Shown: positions 21,901-31,749 of the stretch, in pieces
Numbering within the stretch: the first letter of the stretch is position 1
Layout: every line of letters begins with the position of its first letter
Source: Axinella damicornis
Taxonomy: Eukaryota > Porifera > Demospongiae > Axinellida > Axinellidae
DNA: 64,000 nt
Direction of reading: 5' to 3'
Assembly: GCA_963931865.1 (NCBI GenBank)
Contig: OZ007509.1
Span: 19,064,227-19,128,226 of the forward strand
Made by a program: the position numbers and the translations under genes
Notes under the pieces: generated by a model
What the model saw: the letters and a program-made list of their open reading frames with translations, nothing else
Databases searched by the model: none
Told to the model about the DNA's origin: nothing

Positions 21901-24900
21901 AGTGATGGTGTGCCCCAAATATTGCCTATGAATATTGAGTATTTAGAGTAAATGATCAATTATCGGCCGCCATGTATAATCAGACACTCCCACACGGAGA
22001 CGAAACAATGCAGAAACTCGGAAATACCGAATGTAGCATGGGCACAGGTTAGCTGGCACTCCAAAAATGGCACCCAACCATCATTTCCTGTTCGCACTAA
22101 GGGCAATGCAAGTGACTGTCTGATAATATCAAAGATCAGACAGGGAGCATGCATTTCCAGACACCACTTCCTGTTCCTTCCCTGAAGCAGCAATCAGCGA
22201 AATTCCTGCACCACTGGAAAGGCCTAAGATCCTTCTGTTCCAGGCCTGATTTTTGTCACCATAACTGCTTTGGTCACTGAGGGGCATGGACAAACTTGAC
22301 CATGGTCTTTCCCTCTCTAACAAAATAGTGGATTTTGCCTTTTATTAGCTTTAAGGTCACCCAATATACAGAAGGCCTATGATATGGGGATCATAAGAAT
22401 CTACAGGTCCTAAGAAACACACTGGTACAAGTTTGGTGTTCATACGTTCCTGAGATAGAGCTGTTTTCCCTATTTCAATCAGGGAAAACAGCTTTTCTTG
22501 AGATGGAACTGTTTTCATTGGGGAAAATAGGGAAAACAGCTCTGGTGACAAAAATCAAGCCTGGAACAGAAGGAACTTAGGCCTTTCCAGTGGTGCAGGA
22601 ATTTCGCTGAAAGCTGCTCAGGGAAGGAACAGGAAATGGTGTCTGGAAATACATGCTCCCTGTCTGATCTTTGATATTATCAGACAGTCACAGTCGAACA
22701 GGAAATGATAACCTGGGCCCATGCTACATTTCTGTGGTATTTCCGAGTTTCTGCATTGTTTTGTCTCCGTGTGGGAGTGTCTGATTATACATGGCAGCCG
22801 ATAATTGATCACTTACTCTAGTTGTGTGTGTACAATACACACTCAAATGCCTAGACAAAACACTCCGGCCACTGTGGGTCACTCTGGAGTGTGGTGACAA
22901 AACACTCCGGCCACTGTGGGTCACTGGAGTGTGGTGACAAAACACTCCGGCCGCTGTGGGTCACTGGAGTGTGGTGACAAAACACTCCGGCCACTGTGGG
23001 TCACTCTGGAGTGTGGTGACAAAACACTCCGGCCACTGTGGGTCACTGGAGTGTGGTGACAAAACACTCCGGCCACTGTGGGTCACTCTGGAGTGTGGTG
23101 ACAAAACACTCCGGCCACTGTGGGTCACTGGAGTGTGGTGACAAAACACTCCGGCCACTGTGGGTCACTGGAGTGTGGTGACAAAACACTCCGGCCGCTG
23201 TGGGTCACTGGAGTGTGGTGACAAAACACTCCGGCCACTGTGGGTCACTGGAGTGTGGTGACAAAACACTCCGGCCACTGTGGGTCACTGGAGTGTGGTG
23301 ACAAAACACTCCGGCCACTGTGGGTCACTGGAGTGTGGTGACAAAACACTCCGGCCACTGTGGGTCACTGGAGTGTGGTGACAAAACACTCCGGCCACTG
23401 TGGGTCACTGGAGTGTGGTGACAAAACACTCCGGCCACTGTGGGTCACTGGAGTGTGGTGACAAAACACTCCGGCCACTGTGGGTCACTGGAGTGTGGTA
23501 ACACTTGAATGAAGTAGAATTGATAGTGACAATACTCCACAGTAATAATACTCCAGTATTAACAGTATTGTCACAAGCACTTCAAAGCTGTCAGTCATTA
23601 CACCAAAAGTATTCTCTGCTGAGAGCTGCTTCCGAGCAGCGTCGAGGCTGATTAATTTGGAGTGAAATCTTGACTCGGTTGCTGGCCAATCTGACTGCCT
23701 GTTACACCACAATGTCCACATGGTCACAGCGTACAGCAGCAAAATCTGCAAGACTCAAGGAACGGCACTTAGTTAGCTCTGAGACACTGTACACTCATCC
23801 GAGCAATGGGACCACGTTCAGATAATGTTCAGATATGAGGATACATGTGATAGACTGCTGTCAGATTACAAGGAGATGCTAATATGATCTTTAGTTCATC
23901 CACTGAGATCAAGCTCCCCTAAAGATATCTGTGTGATACGTACAGTATTACAATGGCGTACTACATGGATCTACCATCTCGAGAGCCTCTGTCCTTCGCC
24001 ACGATGATGACCGAAGCATTAAGTTGAAACGTCAGCAAAATGTTTTCCGATCTTAGCTTGAACATGTTAAGTAAGGGTGCATGCTAACCACGTTCCCAGG
24101 TCTCCCACGCGGTCTGGGAACGAGGCTAGGGTCTGTGGGTACATTTGCCTCTACCAGCAAACACTCTCAGAGGTCAGGACTGATATTTAATGTCAAACGA
24201 TGCAATTTGATCCATCAAGGTGAGATTCATTAATGCTGTCAGCACCAATCACTGTGAATAACACATCTGATAACATTGTGTACTACATGCACAGCTGAGG
24301 GACTCCCAAACAGCATTCCAGGATTCATGATTCATACTGCAGATGGAACACTAGCAGTGCAGACCACCTTGGCTTTACTGCCAGCCATAACCGTTTGTGG
24401 TAGTGGGTGCCTCAGCCTAACAGAGCAAATTGCTTTATTAACCTGCCAGTCATATCTAAGAGCTGGGAGGAGCGACAATTCTCATAAATATTTTTGGTCT
24501 GGCATCACACACCTACATGTATATTCTGGTGGCCGAGTGGTTAAAGCATTCGACGAAAGGTTGCTGGTTCGACTCTCCTAGGAGTTGACTCTACTCCGAC
24601 GCTAAAAGAGGGACTCTGTAGGTGTATTCTTGAAGACGTTTTTTCACCTGAAGTAGTTCATATAGCATCCTCTGGAGGGGATGTAAAGCTGCCAGTCCCG
24701 GGGGACCAGGTTTCAATAGGCGCTGCCTTCCCAGGCCCTCATTAGCCACCATCATGGTAATCCCTCAGGGGCAAATCTACCCCTACTGTTCTTCCTTCCT
24801 CTGTTGGATGTATAGGCCACACTATTGCTGACTGCAACCAAGTTAGCTCATACAAGTTTGACAATGGGACTACGTCATGAAGGCACTACCACCACAGTAT

Positions 24901-27490
24901 AACAAGAGGGTCATGGACGTCACACAATGGGTATGAACACTGAGGGGGTACCACTATTGCTGACTGTACTCATACAGGTTAGTAGGAAAGAGGAGAGTCG
25001 TGGACGTCACACAATGGGTATGAACACTGAAGGGGTACGTAGGCTGCACTATTGCTGACAGTCAGCTCACATGGGTGTACATGTATCATACCACAGCAAG
25101 TCATACCATTCACCAAGTTAAGGCATTCAAATTTCCACATATGGTTCGGGCAGTTGCACACAAGAGTAGCGGGTACCTCACGCTAGAGTAGGAGCACAGG
25201 GCCATGTGAACACCAAACAAGATCAGGAGTGGGGTCGCTGAGCTATTCAGTGGGAGGGGTCCCTGAGTCATGTGACTACAGTAATAAGAGTGGGGTCGCT
25301 GAGCTATTCAGTGGGAGGGGTCCCTGAGTCATGTGACTACAGTAATAAGAGTGGGGTCGCTGAGCTATTCAGTGGGAGGGGTCCCTGAGTCATGTGACTA
25401 CAGTAATAAGAGTGGGGTCGCTGAGCTATTCAGTGGGAGGGGTCCCTGAGTCATGTGACTGCCACAATAAGAGTGGGGTCGCTGAGCTATTCAGTGGGAG
25501 GGGTCCCTGAGTCATGTGACTACAGTAATAAGAGTGGGGTCGCTGAGCTATTCAGTGGGAGGGGTCCCTGAGTCATGTGACTACAGTAATAAGAGTGGGG
25601 TCGCTGAGCTATTCAGTGGGAGGGGTCCCTGAGTCATGTGACTGCCACAATAAGAGTGGGGTCGCTGAGCTATTCAGTGGGAGGGGTCACTGAGTCATGT
25701 GACTACAGTAATAAGAGTGGAGTCACTGAGCCATTCAGAGTGGGTGGGGATCCCGTATCGGGTGACTGCCATAACATGATCCGTGACGGCACATTAACTA
25801 CACCTCACGTGTACAGTGACTCCTGCAGGGGAACAGAGCCACTGTCAGTCATCTCACGGAACCATGGCAACAGCAACACTTCATTCAGATACTCAAGTTT
25901 TCATGTTGTAAGAGAACTAAGTTGTTATTGTGCATGCCAGCAAAGAATTGCCCAATGGTCCATTCAATGACATTATCCACTTCACATCTCACTACACATT
26001 GTTATGTGCCATCCTTGTCATGTGACAGCAGCTGCTCTATTCATACACAGGATACACTGCCAGCCATTTGTCAGGGAAGTGTGTAGCAGCTTGTACACAT
26101 GCTACGCTGCCAGCCATTTGTCAGGGAAGTGTGTAGCAGCTTGTACACATGCTACGCTGCCAGCCATTTGTCAGGGAAGTGTGTAGCTCGTACACGCTGC
26201 CAGCCATTTGTCAGGGAGGTGTGTAGCAGCTCGTACGCATGCTACGCTGCCAGCCATTTGTCAGGGAAGTGTGTAGCAGCTTGTACACATGCTACGCTGC
26301 CAGCCATTTGTCAGGGAGGTGTGTAGCAGCTCGTACGCATGCACAAGGGGGGACAGGGCTCACCACTACCAGTGACGAGAGGGGACAGGGCTCACCACTA
26401 CCAGTGACGAGAGGGGACAGGGCTCACCACTACCAGTGATGAGAGGGGACGGGGCTCACCACTACCAGTGATGAGAGGGGACAGGGCTCACCACTACCAG
26501 TGACGAGAGGGGACAGGGCTCACCACTACCAGTGACGAGAGGGGGCAGGGCTCACCACTACCAGTGACGAGAGGGGACAGGGCTCACCACTACCAGTGAC
26601 GAGAGGGGACAGGGCTCACCACTACCAGTGACGAGAGGGGACGGGGCTCACCACTACCAGTGATGAGGGGGGACAAGGGTCGCCACTACCAGTGACGAGA
26701 GGGGACAGGGCTCACCACTACCAGTGACGAGAGGGGACAGGGCTCACCACTACCAGTGACGAGAGGGGACAGGGCTCACCACTACCAGTGACGAGAGGGG
26801 ACGGGGCTCACCACTACCAGTGATGAGGGGGGACAAGGGTCGCCACTACCAGTGACGAGAGGGGACAGGGCTCACCACTACCAGTGACGAGAGGGGACAG
26901 GGCTCACCTTCTCCACTTCTCAGTGGCCCTCCATTGGAATGAGTAGTGTCACTACTAGCAACTGCATCCCCCTCAGCAGCGGGCCTACTCAGTATCTCGC
27001 TGCTTCTGCTCACTTCAACGGAGGTTGCTCTCGAACTGTCACCAGTAGCGTTCCCATTCCTAGAAGAGTCTCCATTCTTCGAGTCACTCCTCCTAGAGTC
27101 GACAGACCCACTGCTCCCCTTTCTGTCTCTCTTCTTCTTCCATTCTGGAGATCTTTTACTGCCTTTCTTTCCGGATGCCTCCACCGAGTTATCATCAGAG
27201 GGAGCTCCTTCCCCTTTGTTCTTCTTCTCCTTCTTGGAAAACATCTTACTTGAACTCATTGCATTCTCGTCTTCTGATTCACAACCATCACCAACACCAC
27301 ATTCTGGAGGGAATTGTGATCGTATACGAAACTGACAAAGTTTATTCCATGCACGGTACGGCCGGCCAGCAAAATGCAACGTTTACTGTAAGCAAGCTGT
27401 GTCTCGCAGTTTCAAACACTCACTCAATACACTAACCATCGGACTAGTAGCTTCTTTGTTCCGGAATTCCAGCATGAACTTCCGCTCCAT
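16342..27490 (-). CDS. SEC14 (CRAL-TRIO) and spectrin-repeat protein, MCF2/DBS type, 3' end missing
   Basis: Exons in transcript order: 27490-27437, 27331-26908, 21330-21268, 19115-18995, 18853-18760, 18474-18367, 18164-18048, 17175-16779, then a last recognised exon ending at 16342. All junctions up to 16,779 keep phase, giving about 459 residues. Residues 1-160 are a Ser/Lys/Glu-rich unstructured region; about 160-325 are a SEC14 lipid-binding domain (LVYFSGGLDGDRHLILSVPG, YEFCTTLQYFKTL-like strand, GVTLLVDAQSS, DMGGTLCYNHEHW); from 325 a spectrin-type helix bundle ends FDVFWALHRARVDHMM. This order matches MCF2, MCF2L and relatives, which continue into DH-PH Rho-GEF domains, and also SESTD1, which does not. 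No DH-PH is seen before the N gap, so GEF activity cannot be claimed. Start ATG has context GGACGGATGG. Confidence 0.8.
16470..16775. repeat. (GT)n, long G run and CT-rich tracts
   Basis: (GT)n at 16,470-16,506, a G run to 16,547, then CTCCTCCC-rich sequence to 16,770. The GT tract reads as CA repeats against the acceptor of the spectrin exon. 16,195-16,335 is a separate CCCTCACACC-rich tract. Confidence 0.85.
17162..17719. repeat. 56-bp minisatellite whose unit contains a 3' splice site
   Basis: Ten copies of a 56-bp unit, nearly identical. On the minus strand each copy reads CTCTTGTTTCATCCCCAG followed by CAATATGAGCACA, the pyrimidine tract, AG and first 13 nt of the spectrin exon. The copy next to the exon lacks one C (CATCCCAG) and is the acceptor used in the model at 17,175. 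The array is therefore an expansion of an intron-exon boundary. Confidence 0.92.
17872..18006. repeat. (CA)n microsatellite
   Basis: CA repeats with CACCCACC interruptions in the intron between SEC14 and spectrin exons. Confidence 0.9.
18171..18306. repeat. (GGGA)n tract abutting a SEC14 exon acceptor
   Basis: About 33 GGGA units, almost pure; on the transcript strand (TCCC)n ends at TCTACAG, the acceptor at 18,165. Confidence 0.93.
18480..18995. repeat. G run, GGA-rich and (CA)n tracts around SEC14 exons
   Basis: A G run at 18,480-18,514 sits on the acceptor CCTTACAG at 18,475; GAGGAGAGG repeats extend to 18,750. (CA)n at 18,897-18,994 begins exactly at the donor of the exon ending 18,995, which reads TTAG then GTGTGTGTG. 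Confidence 0.9.
19725..19945. repeat. two direct copies of an approximately 115-bp unit
   Basis: AATGCCTATATAAGGACATT is followed by AAGGGTCATCCTCTCCCAGG and the same downstream sequence twice (about 19,729-19,840 and 19,835-19,950). Each copy holds a TATATAAGG motif, but no gene follows that would make it a credible promoter. Confidence 0.7.
20790..21100. mobile_element. MITE family 1, third copy
   Basis: Copy with ends GTATCTTGGGCTAGGAATGA and its complement near 21,065, in the 2.1 kb intron between two SEC14 exons; that intron otherwise shows no exon. Confidence 0.8.
21268..21330 (-). other. first SEC14-domain exon
   Basis: 63-nt exon between TTTCGCAG and GTAACA encoding PALTAESIQTTLRRQLVYFS. 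The last codon is completed by the next exon to give the FSGG turn that starts the CRAL-TRIO fold in MCF2-type proteins. Confidence 0.8.
21950..22815. mobile_element. large palindromic (fold-back) element
   Basis: The left arm starts near GATCAATTATCGGC at 21,954 and the right arm ends near GCCGATAATTGATCAC at 22,812. Arms of about 250-300 bp match as inverted repeats, including CACACGGAGACGAAACAATG and its complement, and CAATCAGCGAAATTCCTGCA with its complement inside. No open frame of note. It sits in an intron of the SEC14-spectrin gene. Confidence 0.85.
22855..23499. repeat. approximately 40-bp minisatellite
   Basis: About 16 copies built on ACAAAACACTCCGGCCACTG followed by TGGGTCACTGGAGTGTGGTG; some copies carry an extra CT. 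The unit includes the short inverted pair CACTCC/GGAGTG. Confidence 0.93.
24526..24800 (+). mobile_element. tRNA-derived SINE-like element
   Basis: GGTGGCCGAGTGGTTAAAGC at 24,529 matches an A box of Leu/Ser-type tRNA genes, and GGTTCGACTC at 24,565 a B box. The tail continues with GGGGATGTAAAGCTGCCAGT and a non-tRNA body to about 24,800. It does not fold into a full tRNA, so a SINE head is the better reading. Confidence 0.6.
25228..25735. repeat. 60-bp minisatellite
   Basis: Eight copies of a 60-bp unit with GAGTGGGGTCGCTGAGCTAT and GTCCCTGAGTCATGTGACTA. Some copies read CTGCCACAATAA instead of CTACAGTAATAA, giving two alternating variants. Confidence 0.92.
26048..26342. repeat. 50-bp minisatellite
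   Basis: Six copies, one shortened, of a unit with GCTGCCAGCCATTTGTCAGG and AAGTGTGTAGCAGCTTGTAC. Confidence 0.92.
26344..26907. repeat. 32-bp minisatellite whose unit contains a 5' splice site
   Basis: About 17 copies of a 32-bp unit (GGGGACAGGGCTCACCACTA plus CCAGTGACGAGA). On the minus strand each carries G/GTGAGCCCTGTCCCC, the same donor that ends exon 2 of the SEC14-spectrin gene at 26,908. Variants group into higher-order blocks, for example the GATGAGGGGGGACAAGG variant at two places about 160 bp apart. Confidence 0.93.
26908..27490 (-). other. exons 1-2 of the SEC14-spectrin gene: disordered N-terminus
   Basis: Exon 1 gives MERKFMLEFRNKEATSPM and a GTTAGT donor in phase 0. Exon 2 opens FRIRSQFPPECG after the acceptor TTTGTCAG and encodes about 140 residues rich in Ser, Lys, Asp and Gly (KKEKKNKGEG, RSPEWKKKRDRKGSSG). 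It ends in phase 1 at GAAG/GTGAGC, compatible with the exon at 21,330. The assignment to this gene rests on phase, strand and absence of other candidates across a 5.6 kb intron, so it is less certain than the rest. Confidence 0.6.
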
Positions 27491-28940
27491 CCGTCCCTCG
27501 ATCTAATAATCTCACTCAGTCCAATTCCAAAAGTTCCATTCCCATACGTGCTCGAATGACATCGGAAAGTTGTTCTACTTAGGATTCTACTCCCATTCTA
27601 TATATCTAGTGAGGTCTTCAAATGTAAGCTTACATGTGTAGCTATACGTAGTGAAGAGTGGCCTCTCTTCACTGTCCAGTATTGGTGGTGCCACATGGCT
27701 ATAGGGTCTGTCCCAGCATTACTGGTGGCCCAGAGCTAGGAGTCTCGCCTGCTATTGCATTAATACATGTTGTGGCCCAGGGCTTACAGTTAGGGATCAC
27801 AACTGCTAGGGCTACTCACCCAGGAAGGACCATTTGAGATTGCATTCAGTGATTTATTCAGTGGGTATTGATAGCTTATCCCAATGTAAAAGTGATGGAG
27901 CAAGATACCCATAATGTTACCGTAGTTGTTGCATGTAATAACTAAATTTAGCATATGTACCCGTCAGCATCACCTGTATGTGGACCTGTATGTAAACCTA
28001 CACCATGTGTAGATACAGCTCTCCTGTGACAAATTATCTATCTATTATCTATCTACCTGAGCTGTGTTCATGTTTGATCATGGGAAACAATTCTCTAGGT
28101 TTGATCATGGGGGGAGTAATATTTGCTATGAAGAAGTGTTACCCTGGGGGCTAATTTTAGTAGCATAAAAGTTGTTAATTTAATGCCTGTGTAGAATTTA
28201 ATACCTTTGCTCATGTTTGATCATGGAAACAAAATTAATGACAAGCACATCTCATAGTGTTACTAAAAGTAAGTGAAGCCCACAGGGTACATGTATTACT
28301 ATTATGCACTTCTTCATAGCTAATAATGCGTGTAGAATTTAATGCTGCATGTTTACTGTTTGTTCGGCATGTCTGAAATTGGCAAAATTGCTACCATTTT
28401 TTCACAGGATATTGGTTCAGGTTGCTTGACCGCATAAGTCTATCAACTTATGAAGTTGAACCACCACACACTGCATGGTGCTACTCAGTTGGGAGTGCTG
28501 CCGGAAGTCGTGCACCACATTCTACGATCAAGAACATGGCACTCAAAGAACAGTAAAACGACGTGACATTGAGTGTGTATAATGTCCATTGTGCACAACA
28601 ATGACTACACTTTTTTCTTTATGAAATTTCCCCAGTTGGCAGGATTGGGCAGAATCAAACTATACTGTTTATTTGAAGCCCTCTCTTGGGAAAGGAAACC
28701 AGAAAACCAGGAGGTATAAGAGCAGCTGCCTTATTGTTTGCATGCAGGTATTAACTTTAGCAAACTGGGTATAGCTATAGCAGATCTTATTATTTGCAGG
28801 TATACCTACTAGCTACCTTATTATTATTTTGTAGGTACAAATTAATACTCCGAATGGCAACCGCTCTGTTGGTGCTATAGCTAGTGCAACTGGTAGGGCA
28901 AACTCACTGAGTGGCTACTACCATTGGCGCGCCCTAGGCC
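27491..28940. other. region without supported gene
   Basis: AT-richer sequence upstream of the SEC14-spectrin gene start. I see a few copies of GTTTGATCATGG (28,070-28,230) and no coding exon. The SEC14-spectrin promoter should lie at its left end, but no motif is convincing. Confidence 0.5.
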
Positions 28941-28948
28941 CCTTCCCT

Positions 28949-29053
28949 GCGCTAGCTTCTCCTTCACCGCTGTCAATGACCATCTTGCAGTTCTGTTTGG
29001 AGGGTTCCAACCAGGAGGACCAGTCAATGACTGCTACCTCATTTTGAGGCAAT
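28949..29053 (+). pseudogene. kelch-repeat fragment
   Basis: One frame reads SFTAVNDHLAVLFGGFQPGG and then PVNDCYLILRQ before a stop. The GG pair, the aromatic residue and the VND-Y strand are the pattern of one kelch blade. No flanking blade is seen on either side within 500 bp, so it is a fragment or single exon of an otherwise absent kelch gene. Confidence 0.45.
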
Positions 29054-29175
29054 GATATGCATGCCCAGATATCGATGTATTCTGTAATACCTTAAGTATG
29101 GAAGTCTGTGCAACACGTGCCTGGAGCACGAGATCAAAGAATGTTGATCCCTTGCTATTTGATCTTCCGGTTGCA

Positions 29176-29346
29176 AGCACACCCACTCTGACACACCCAC
29201 TCTGACACACCCACTCTGACACACCCACTCTGACACACCCACTCTGACACACCCACTCTGACACACCCACTCTGACACACCCACTCTGACACACCCACTC
29301 TGACACACCCACTCTGACACACCCACTCTGACACACCCACTCTGAC
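29176..29346. repeat. 14-bp minisatellite
   Basis: Twelve copies of CACCCACTCTGACA. The frames that run through it (VGVSEWVCQS repeats) are by-products. Confidence 0.93.
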
Positions 29347-29651
29347 TCTCCGAGTCCTGTGAGTATCGTCACATGGCTGTGCTTTGAGGTTGGTAATATA
29401 GGTTACTATTAACTGCATGTGTTAGCTGTAGAAATGACAAGTGCAGGCTCACATTCACTTCTAAGGTTTCTGATTGCAAATACCTGAAATATGAGTAATG
29501 ATTGAGAGCATATTAATGTGATGAGTATACTAATTGATCTGCTTCCATGGACATTTTTTTGTATTGAAGTTGCAGCCAAGATAATCCTGCTATCCATAAC
29601 TGTCGTTGACTGACTCTTGATTGGTACAAGCTTCACCTCAGCAGCAACGTG

Positions 29652-31199
29652 ATGGGCCAGTGTAAAAGGTATCGTGTGTTCATGATAGCTGGTCTGATCT
29701 TGGTTACCTTGTTCCGTCACTTTTACAATGATGGAAGATATCAAAAGCATGCATGGAGTAGATCAGTCACAACCTCAAGCGGTCCTGCTTTGGAAAGTCA
29801 TGTGGCCCCTAATCCTGGGCCACTGAGAGTAGAGGATAAAGCAATCACAGATGAGCCTACACACGTACAGGTGAAGACTGCTAATCCCAAGCCACTATTA
29901 GTAGATGAGTCTGAAGCAATCACAGATAAGCCTACACAAGTACAGGTGAAGACTGGGCCACTGATCAATAGGATCACTCCTGTACACTTACGGGTGAATA
30001 CCAGATCACTGCTGGCAAAGAAGACAGCCGTAAGTGTGCCTACTTGGGCAAAGACTAATCATTCCGGATCACTGAACAGGTCAATCACAGCAACTCCAAC
30101 TTGGGTGGAGGTCCCTAATAGAATACCATTCTATGTCACGTCTACCTACCTAGACACAAGGAAGAACCACTTTGGACGAGCTGTTGTAGCTCTTGGATAC
30201 GGGAAGCTTAGTCAACCAGAGCAACCTATTTATTGCCTTTTCAGTGATGCTAGATGGAGTCAATTACAGTGCACTAAGGAACCACTCAAGAAAGTAAAAA
30301 TCAATGACAATTTCGTTGAGTCAAAAAATGTGTACAGTGAGTACTACTACGTTTGTAAAGTATCTTCTTTGTTAGAACCTGCATTTGTCAGTTTCAGTTC
30401 CAACAGTACCTGTCAGCAACCATCATCTTGGATACCCGTTACCCCAGGGCCTACTGGACCAACCAAGAAATTTGGTGTCTGCATTGACTCACCATTGTTC
30501 GATGTGAATGACCCTCAATATGTCATCCACATATTTGAAATGAACCGCATTCTTGGTGCGCAATGGTTCACAGTATACGTCAGGAGTGTTGGTGCTGAAG
30601 TGAAGAAAATTTTGAAGAACTATTCTGATGAAGGTTTGGTTGAGTTTGTGGACTGGGTTATACCACCTCAAATAAGAACTCGCTATCATGGACAGGATCT
30701 GTGTCTCCAGGACTGTGCTTATCGGAACATGCACAGAGTGAAGTATTTGATCTACACTGACCTGGATGAAATCATTGTTCCACAGCGACAGCTAGTTTGG
30801 TCAGAAATGATGGAGAAACTGGACCAGGAATCACGTGGTGCCTTCATTGTTAGGCAAGTTCACCTGTACGGTAACATCACCACAGGAACATGCAATGCCA
30901 GTAGCAAAAGTGAGTTCGAAATGCCAAGATTCGTCACTTTCACTCAACGAGCAGTAAAAATCCAGGCAGTAGGGTTCCGGTCAAAGTTAATAGTCAAGCC
31001 AAAAAAGTTTGGAAGAATTGGAGTCCATGGTATCTTTGAAGTTTTGAAAGGATACCAGACCTACAATGTACCACCCAAAGTCGCTCTCCTCTATCATTAC
31101 CGGGTACCACCAGCATACACTACTAGAACTATGAAGGAAGTTAGGATGGTCAGGTATTCTTCAGAACTGTTGTCCCGGGTTCAAGCCCGGATATGTTAG
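29652..31199 (+). CDS. glycosyltransferase family 92 (DUF23) type II membrane protein
   Basis: Single-exon frame of 515 residues. I start at the ATG at 29,652 (ACGTGATGG). A short basic end precedes one hydrophobic segment, VFMIAGLILVTLFRHF, a signal anchor as in Golgi type II enzymes. Residues about 25-170 are a Thr/Pro/Lys-rich stem with degenerate VQVKT repeats. The catalytic part has GVCIDSPLF, the segment FEMNRILGAQWFTVYVRS, DLCLQDCAYRN, and the acidic motif YLIYTDLDEIIVPQ, whose DLD/E binds the metal-nucleotide sugar in GT92 enzymes; then GAFIVRQVHLYG and LLYHYRVPP. Characterised GT92 members (nematode GALT-1) add beta-1,4-galactose to fucose on N-glycans; the substrate here is unknown. 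Lack of introns in a neighbourhood of intron-rich genes suggests a retrocopy-like origin or an expanded single-exon family. Confidence 0.85.
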   Translation: MGQCKRYRVFMIAGLILVTLFRHFYNDGRYQKHAWSRSVTTSSGPALESHVAPNPGPLRVEDKAITDEPTHVQVKTANPKPLLVDESEAITDKPTQVQVKTGPLINRITPVHLRVNTRSLLAKKTAVSVPTWAKTNHSGSLNRSITATPTWVEVPNRIPFYVTSTYLDTRKNHFGRAVVALGYGKLSQPEQPIYCLFSDARWSQLQCTKEPLKKVKINDNFVESKNVYSEYYYVCKVSSLLEPAFVSFSSNSTCQQPSSWIPVTPGPTGPTKKFGVCIDSPLFDVNDPQYVIHIFEMNRILGAQWFTVYVRSVGAEVKKILKNYSDEGLVEFVDWVIPPQIRTRYHGQDLCLQDCAYRNMHRVKYLIYTDLDEIIVPQRQLVWSEMMEKLDQESRGAFIVRQVHLYGNITTGTCNASSKSEFEMPRFVTFTQRAVKIQAVGFRSKLIVKPKKFGRIGVHGIFEVLKGYQTYNVPPKVALLYHYRVPPAYTTRTMKEVRMVRYSSELLSRVQARIC

Positions 31200-31635
31200 T
31201 GACTAGCTGGAGTATGAGTGACATTGAAAACTTATGTAAGCATGAGCTATTCATAGTTGATTGTACGCTGTAAAAGGAAGGATTGTTACATGTAGATTCT
31301 TCTGCAGGCATCTGCATCCACTGGATACTGTTAGCATTCAGTTGCTATAGTTCCAGCTACCCTGTTAGCCACCTGGTGGTTTCTCGTATAATTAGGGAAT
31401 AAGAGGTTGTCTCAGCTACAGCAAACAATAATACACACAAGCAGATCATGTTTGGTGTAGTAATTGCACAATACTAGGGCATTGTCCTTGTGTACTTGTT
31501 TGTCGTTGTGGATTTGTCTTTATAAATACCGTGTACTGTGTCCGTGGCATCAGAGATTGTTCCGAGAATACTGAAGTTCGAAGATACTACACTTGGCCAC
31601 CATAATTATTATTAAGCTAAGTTGTACATTACTAG

Positions 31636-31743
31636 CCTTGTTCCCAGTCCTTCTCACCCCAGCGTTTGTCACTTGCAGTACTAATGTGTTAGTACTGCAA
31701 GCAACAAATGCTGGGGTGAGAAGGACTGCATGGGAATGAGGCT
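31636..31743. mobile_element. short fold-back element (hairpin) with CTAGCCTTGTTCCCAG ends
   Basis: Arms of about 50 bp, CTAGCCTTGTTCCCAGTCCT and its complement ending GGGAATGAGGCTAG, enclose CTTGCAGTACTAATGTGTTAGTACTGCAAG. It is one of many members with CTAGCCTCRTTCCCAG ends. Confidence 0.8.
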
Positions 31744-31749
31744 AGTATA

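Noticed and set aside
23485..23760. Minus frame with SDWPATESRFHSKLISLDAA as an exon of the SEC14 gene
   Set aside because: No matching splice sites or family resemblance, and the exons at 26,908 and 21,330 already fit in phase without it.
26939..27335. Plus-strand hydrophobic Ser/Leu/Phe-rich frame (membrane-like)
   Set aside because: It is the shadow of the Ser/Lys/Asp-rich exon 2 of the SEC14-spectrin gene; spliced phase supports the minus strand.
17162..29346. Possible CRISPR arrays (regular repeats at 17.2, 22.9, 25.2, 26.4 and 29.2 kb)
   Set aside because: Units are head-to-tail with no unique spacers, and the host is clearly a eukaryote; these are minisatellites.
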